The notes under the pieces were generated by a model that saw only the letters and a program-made list of their open reading frames with translations, did no database searches and was not told where the DNA came from. 17,207 bases of DNA from JAPUIN01 sp041580375 (GTDB taxonomy: Bacteria; Acidobacteriota; Polarisedimenticolia; Gp22-AA2): positions 1-17,207 of the forward strand of contig JBFGDZ010000070.1 of NCBI GenBank assembly GCA_041580375.1. The letters are read 5' to 3'. Below, in pieces: positions 13,973 through 17,207 of the stretch. The position numbers and the translations under genes are program-made. Positions within the stretch are counted from its first letter, which is position 1, and each line of letters opens with the position of its first letter.

Positions 13973-14836
13973 GTGATCCGCTGGTACGAAAACCGCCGAC
14001 GGTCCCGGCCGCCGGTCTGGCCCGCACTGGCCCTCCTCACCACGGGCGCCGCCCTCCTGGCCGTCGCACCGGTCGCCCTCTCCATGGAGGCCGGGGCCGG
14101 CGAACAGGAAGCGGAGGATGAAGGGGCCGTCGCGCCGCCGCCGCCGCGCCAGGTCCGGTTCCAGGCCCCCCCCTCCTCCGAGACGCCGCGCGACGGCGCC
14201 GGCCGCCTGACGCTGACGCTCGATGGGAATCGCCGCTGGTGCACCTACCCTGACGATCGGGTCGTCAAGCCGCCGCGTAATCCGCTCCCCAGACCGGGTA
14301 CGCGCGATACGCGGCGCAGCAATGTCTTCACGTTCGGCTACCAGTTCACGATCGCGGCCGTCCGGCGCGGCGATCCGACCCGCCTGCACATGCTCTACGA
14401 GTCACCGGTCGTCCGGACCGCATCGATGCGGGCGGCGGCCAAGCTCGGGCGGGGAGGCAAGAGGGCGGTCGTCGGCCCGGGCGTCGGGGGAGGAGGCCGC
14501 GGCGCGGACGCCCCACGCGGGCTGGATTCTCCGGGCGGCCTCGTGCCCTTCTGGGACCCACAGTACCGTTGCACGACCCTCGACGAGATGTTCGAGTTCG
14601 ATCTCGCCGAGGGGATCTACGACGTCTACGCCGCGTTCGACGTGATGAACGCCCGCGGCGACTGGGCCCATCGCACGGTGGCCTTCATCGAGGAGGTTCC
14701 CGTGAAGGCGGGCCGCCGCACGCGGCTTCAGGGTCTGCTCAATCTGACCGGCGCCAGACAGCGCGACCTGGAGCTGGTCCGGGCCACCCTCGACGAGGCC
14801 GGGACGGGTCCGGGGGAGCCTGCGGTCGCTCCTTGA
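13973..14836 (+). CDS. Membrane-anchored or exported protein of unknown function
   Basis: I do not recognise this 287-aa protein. The N-terminus is basic (ENRRRSRPP), followed by a hydrophobic helix at about residues 17-37 (WPALALLTTGAALLAVAPVA), so it is a signal anchor or uncleaved signal peptide. An acidic, Pro-rich linker (EQEAEDEGAVAPPPP) leads to a mainly beta domain including VFTFGYQFTIAAVRRGDPTR and FEFDLAEGIYDVYAAFDVMN, split by a Gly/Arg-rich low-complexity insert near residues 155-185. The C-terminal ~40 residues are helical. GTG 13973 has gggggatgaaac just upstream. The downstream GT-C/TPR gene starts inside its stop codon (TTGA overlap), so the two are translationally coupled and probably function together at the membrane or cell surface. 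Confidence 0.72.
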   Translation: MIRWYENRRRSRPPVWPALALLTTGAALLAVAPVALSMEAGAGEQEAEDEGAVAPPPPRQVRFQAPPSSETPRDGAGRLTLTLDGNRRWCTYPDDRVVKPPRNPLPRPGTRDTRRSNVFTFGYQFTIAAVRRGDPTRLHMLYESPVVRTASMRAAAKLGRGGKRAVVGPGVGGGGRGADAPRGLDSPGGLVPFWDPQYRCTTLDEMFEFDLAEGIYDVYAAFDVMNARGDWAHRTVAFIEEVPVKAGRRTRLQGLLNLTGARQRDLELVRATLDEAGTGPGEPAVAP

Positions 14837-16977
14837 GAGCGCGGCGGCTGGCGCTTCTGGCCGGTCCCTGCCTCGCCGTGCTGATCTTCCTCCCGGCCCT
14901 CGGGCACGAGTTCGTCTTCGACGATCGGGGCGCGATCCAGGCGAACCCGCTGCTGCATGACCTGCGCGATCTCCCCCGCATCCTGATCGCCCCCTACTGG
15001 TCCACGGCGGGAAGCGCGGGCGGTCTTTACCGGCCGCTCACCACCCTCACCTTCGCGCTCGATCGTCTCGTGGCGCGGGGGCTGCACCCCGGCTGGTTCC
15101 ACCTCGTCAATCTGCTGCTTCACGGCCTCGCGACCTGGCTCGTGGTGCGTCTGGCGGGGCGAATTCTTAACGGCACCGCCGCCCCGGCTCTGGCCGGTCT
15201 GCTGTTCGCGGTGCACCCCGTCCATGTGGAGGCGGTGGCCGGCGTCGTGGGCCGATCGGAGATCCTGGCCGCCTGCGGAGCCCTGGCGTCCGTGCTGGCT
15301 CACCGGCGCGCACTGGAATCCCCTCCGGGGCGGGCCGGCCGCTGGATCGCAGCCGCGGGCGGTGCGGGCTTCATGGCGATGCTGGCCAAGGAATCGGGGG
15401 TGATCGCGCCCATTCTCTGCCTGCTGTCGGAGATCGCTTTCCCCGCGAGCGCCACGCCCGCCCGCGCACGCCGCCTCACGCTGTACGGAGGACATCTGCT
15501 GGCGCTCGCCGGCTATCTGGCCGCGCGGCTGGCCGTTCTGGGAGGACTCGGTCTCGAGGCTCCCATCCATCCGGTCGACAATCCGGCCGCCGCCGCCGGT
15601 CCCCTCGACGGCCGCCTCACGGCGTTGGCGGTCCTGCTCCGCTACGCGGGCCTCCTGGTCTGGCCGGCTCGTCTCTCGGCCGATTACTCCCATGCGCAGA
15701 TCCCGGTGGCCGGCGGCTTGCTCGATCCGGCCGTCCTCGCGGGCGCGGCGCTCGCCGCGGCGGTCGTCATCGGGGGCATCCTCGTGATCCGCGTCCGGCC
15801 GGCCGCCGGGTTCTCCCTGCTCTGGATCGCCGTGAGCGCATCCCTGACGACCAACTTGATCGTCTTCATCGGCACGCTGTGCGCCGAGAGGTTGATGTAT
15901 CTGCCGAGCGTCGGGCTGTGCCTCCTGGTCGGTTGGGGCGTGGCCGCGTGCCGCGGGCGCTGGCGAACGATCGCCGTCGGATTCGCGATCCTCCTGGGCG
16001 CCGCGGGGGCCGCCCGCACCCTGGCGCGCATCCCGGACTGGAAGGACGATCTCGCGCTCTACGGGAGCGCGGCGCGCGTTTCACCCCGCTCGGTGCGCAT
16101 CCGATTCAATCTCGGCAATGCCCACCTCCGACGTGGCGACTGGTCGCTCGCCGAGGAGAACTATCGCGCGGCCCTCGACATCTATCCGGGTTTCGACGAC
16201 GCTCTCATGAACCTCGGAATGGCGCTCCTGCAGCAGGGCCGGGTGCCGGAGGCGATCGAGCATCTCACGGCCGCCGTGAAGAGGAATCCGCGCGAAACGG
16301 AGGCCCGGGTCAACCTGGCGTCCGCCTACCGCGCCATGGGCGATCCGTCGCGGGCGGAGGCCCTGCTCCTCGAGGTCCTGGACGAGAATCCGCGATCGGC
16401 GAAGGCCTGGAACAACCTCGGATCGATCGCGCTGTCGCGCGGTGAGATCGAGAGGGCCGTGACGTGTCTGCGCAGGGCGGTCAACATCGATCCCGGGATG
16501 GCGGTCTTTCGGGTCAATCTGGCCGACGCGCTCAACGCGGCAGGGATGGCGGACGAGGCGGACTCGCATTTCGAGGCCGCTCACCGGCTCGACCCCTCCC
16601 ACCCGGAGGTGCGCAGAGGTCGCGGCGAGGCGGCGCTGCGCAGGGGCGAGGTGGAGACGGCCGAGAGGGCATTCCGCGCGGCCGCCGCCGGACGGCCCCC
16701 ATCGGCGCGCGCCGCCAATTTTCTCGGCTTCCTGCTCGCGCGCCGCGGCGACCTGGACGGCGCGCGGACGGCCTACGAGCGGGCGATCCGGATCGATCCG
16801 TCGCTGTACGACGCCCACAACAGCCTCGCAATGATTTACGGGGAACGGCTCGGCGACACGGCGAGGGCGATCGATCACCTGGAGCGATCGCTTCGGATCG
16901 AGCCCGGCCAGCCGGATGCGGAGAGGATCCGGCGCACGCTCGAGGAACTCAAGGCCCGCGCGGGAGGGGGCGACTAG
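14833..16977 (+). CDS. GT-C-like multipass membrane protein with C-terminal TPR array (TMTC-like)
   Basis: From TTG 14833 the protein is 714 aa. The N-terminal ~405 residues are a multipass domain of roughly ten helices with motifs of GT-C/O-mannosyltransferase relatives: GHEFVFDDRG with an Asp pair in the first external loop, LYRPLTTLTFALD, HPVHVEAVAGVVGRSEIL, LAKESGV and ERLMYLPSVGLCLLVGW. Residues ~410-700 are eight tandem TPRs, for example SAKAWNNLGSIALSRGEIER and the last LYDAHNSLAMIYGERLG. This resembles the TMTC/DUF1736 architecture; a polyprenyl-phosphate-sugar-dependent glycosyltransferase is plausible but unproven. The frame stays open back to 14569, but that region codes for the upstream gene in another frame; TTG overlapping the upstream TGA is the coherent start. 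A GGGGGAG-type site lies about 14 nt upstream, rather far. Confidence 0.82.
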   Translation: MRARRLALLAGPCLAVLIFLPALGHEFVFDDRGAIQANPLLHDLRDLPRILIAPYWSTAGSAGGLYRPLTTLTFALDRLVARGLHPGWFHLVNLLLHGLATWLVVRLAGRILNGTAAPALAGLLFAVHPVHVEAVAGVVGRSEILAACGALASVLAHRRALESPPGRAGRWIAAAGGAGFMAMLAKESGVIAPILCLLSEIAFPASATPARARRLTLYGGHLLALAGYLAARLAVLGGLGLEAPIHPVDNPAAAAGPLDGRLTALAVLLRYAGLLVWPARLSADYSHAQIPVAGGLLDPAVLAGAALAAAVVIGGILVIRVRPAAGFSLLWIAVSASLTTNLIVFIGTLCAERLMYLPSVGLCLLVGWGVAACRGRWRTIAVGFAILLGAAGAARTLARIPDWKDDLALYGSAARVSPRSVRIRFNLGNAHLRRGDWSLAEENYRAALDIYPGFDDALMNLGMALLQQGRVPEAIEHLTAAVKRNPRETEARVNLASAYRAMGDPSRAEALLLEVLDENPRSAKAWNNLGSIALSRGEIERAVTCLRRAVNIDPGMAVFRVNLADALNAAGMADEADSHFEAAHRLDPSHPEVRRGRGEAALRRGEVETAERAFRAAAAGRPPSARAANFLGFLLARRGDLDGARTAYERAIRIDPSLYDAHNSLAMIYGERLGDTARAIDHLERSLRIEPGQPDAERIRRTLEELKARAGGGD

Positions 16978-16980
16978 GCG

Positions 16981-17018
16981 CTCCGTCGCGCCGGCGCTCC
17001 GACCCGGCCCGACGGGAG
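16981..17018. other. Stem-loop between convergent genes
   Basis: The arms ctccgtcg (16981-16988) and cgacgggag (17010-17018) pair over 8 bp with one bulged G and enclose a GC-rich loop with the palindrome cgccggcg. No T-tract is present on either strand, so a classic intrinsic terminator is not supported. It fills most of the 56-bp gap between the converging stops. Confidence 0.3.
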
Positions 17019-17033
17019 AAACGGGAAGGCTTC

Positions 17034-17207
17034 CTAGTTGGAGGTCCCGGGGGCTCGCGACCGCTTGGCGCCGCCGGCGCGCAGGCTGGCGAGCTCCTCC
17101 TGGATCATCGTCTTGAAGCCCTCGAACGAGCGGTCCCGCACGCGCTTACCGTTGACGAACAGGGTTGGCGTTCCGAGGACCTTGGCGGCCGCTCCGTCCG
17201 CCATGTC
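17034..17207 (-). CDS. Thioredoxin-fold thiol oxidoreductase (DsbA-like), 3' end only
   Basis: Only the last 57 residues are visible; the gene runs off the right edge. The stop is TAG (17036-17034 on this strand). The fragment includes KVLGTPTLFVNGKRVRD, where GTPT holds the cis-proline loop of thioredoxin-fold proteins, followed by SFEGFKTMIQEELASLR, the usual final helix of DsbA/DsbG-like proteins (thioredoxin_4 group), and a short basic tail. The active-site CXXC would lie outside the window. Such proteins normally form or isomerise disulphides in the periplasm; this one converges on the GT-C/TPR gene. Family assignment is good, the exact member unknown. Confidence 0.8.
   Translation of the reverse strand, partial: DMADGAAAKVLGTPTLFVNGKRVRDRSFEGFKTMIQEELASLRAGGAKRSRAPGTSN

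Noticed and set aside
13549..14389. Minus-strand frames (13549-14244 and 13802-14389) across the non-coding region and into the 13973 gene
   Set aside because: No RBS or promoter was found, composition is low-complexity, and the frames run through both inverted-repeat structures. A 16-codon stretch ending at 13549 looks protein-like but has no RBS.
14569..14832. N-terminal extension of the GT-C/TPR protein to a start at 14569
   Set aside because: This stretch codes for the conserved-looking end of the 13973 gene in another frame. The translated extension is Arg-rich and lacks structure, and TTG 14833 gives a proper first membrane helix.

Overview
The window is a GC-rich bacterial chromosome segment with tightly packed genes, frequent GTG and TTG starts and long spurious antisense reading frames. 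The organism has two membranes: two predicted secreted proteins end in the Phe-terminated strand typical of outer-membrane proteins, and a DsbA-type oxidoreductase is present. RNase Y, MutS2, the futalosine-route enzyme MqnE and a GT-C/TPR membrane protein in one neighbourhood fit Acidobacteriota or a similar GC-rich diderm lineage. No phylogenetic marker is present, so this placement is inference. I see no transposase, integrase, phage gene, CRISPR array, tRNA or rRNA.

Positions 1-6395 hold a rightward run: the 3' part of rny (RNase Y), a short-form thiC-family gene, mqnE (aminofutalosine synthase), a pabC-like class IV PLP enzyme, and pabB (aminodeoxychorismate synthase component I). Spacing is 12 bp, 13 bp, 74 bp and an 8-bp overlap. 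Apart from rny this is a cofactor block. ThiC and MqnE are both radical-SAM enzymes, and MqnE and PabB/PabC lie on two chorismate-derived branches (menaquinone and folate). No TPP riboswitch can fit ahead of thiC, and its C-terminal cysteine motif has CX2CX3C spacing.

Positions 6396-11061 hold envelope genes and one putative DNA-binding protein. A leftward secreted protein (6406-7227) has a strong promoter and a hairpin-rich leader of about 150 nt. A six-TM NicO/UreH-like putative metal transporter (7559-8257) follows an extended -10 promoter. An HTH plus coiled-coil protein (8363-9067) has a near-consensus promoter and an intrinsic terminator. A small leftward ORF (9061-9294) has its own promoter and ribosome binding site. 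A two-gene rightward pair (9393-11061) encodes a beta-barrel-like protein and a secreted SH3-like/coiled-coil/regulatory-like protein.

Positions 11087-17207 hold leftward mutS2, then a 504-bp non-coding region (13469-13972). That region is less GC-rich than its surroundings and carries a TTGACA promoter followed by two separate nested inverted-repeat structures, the second closed by a perfect 17-bp inverted repeat. It is the least explained part of the window: a structured small RNA, a small non-autonomous repeat element, or both. After it come an unrecognised membrane-anchored or exported protein and a translationally coupled GT-C-like/TPR membrane protein (start codon TTG at 14833). The window ends in the 3' end of a leftward thioredoxin-fold gene.
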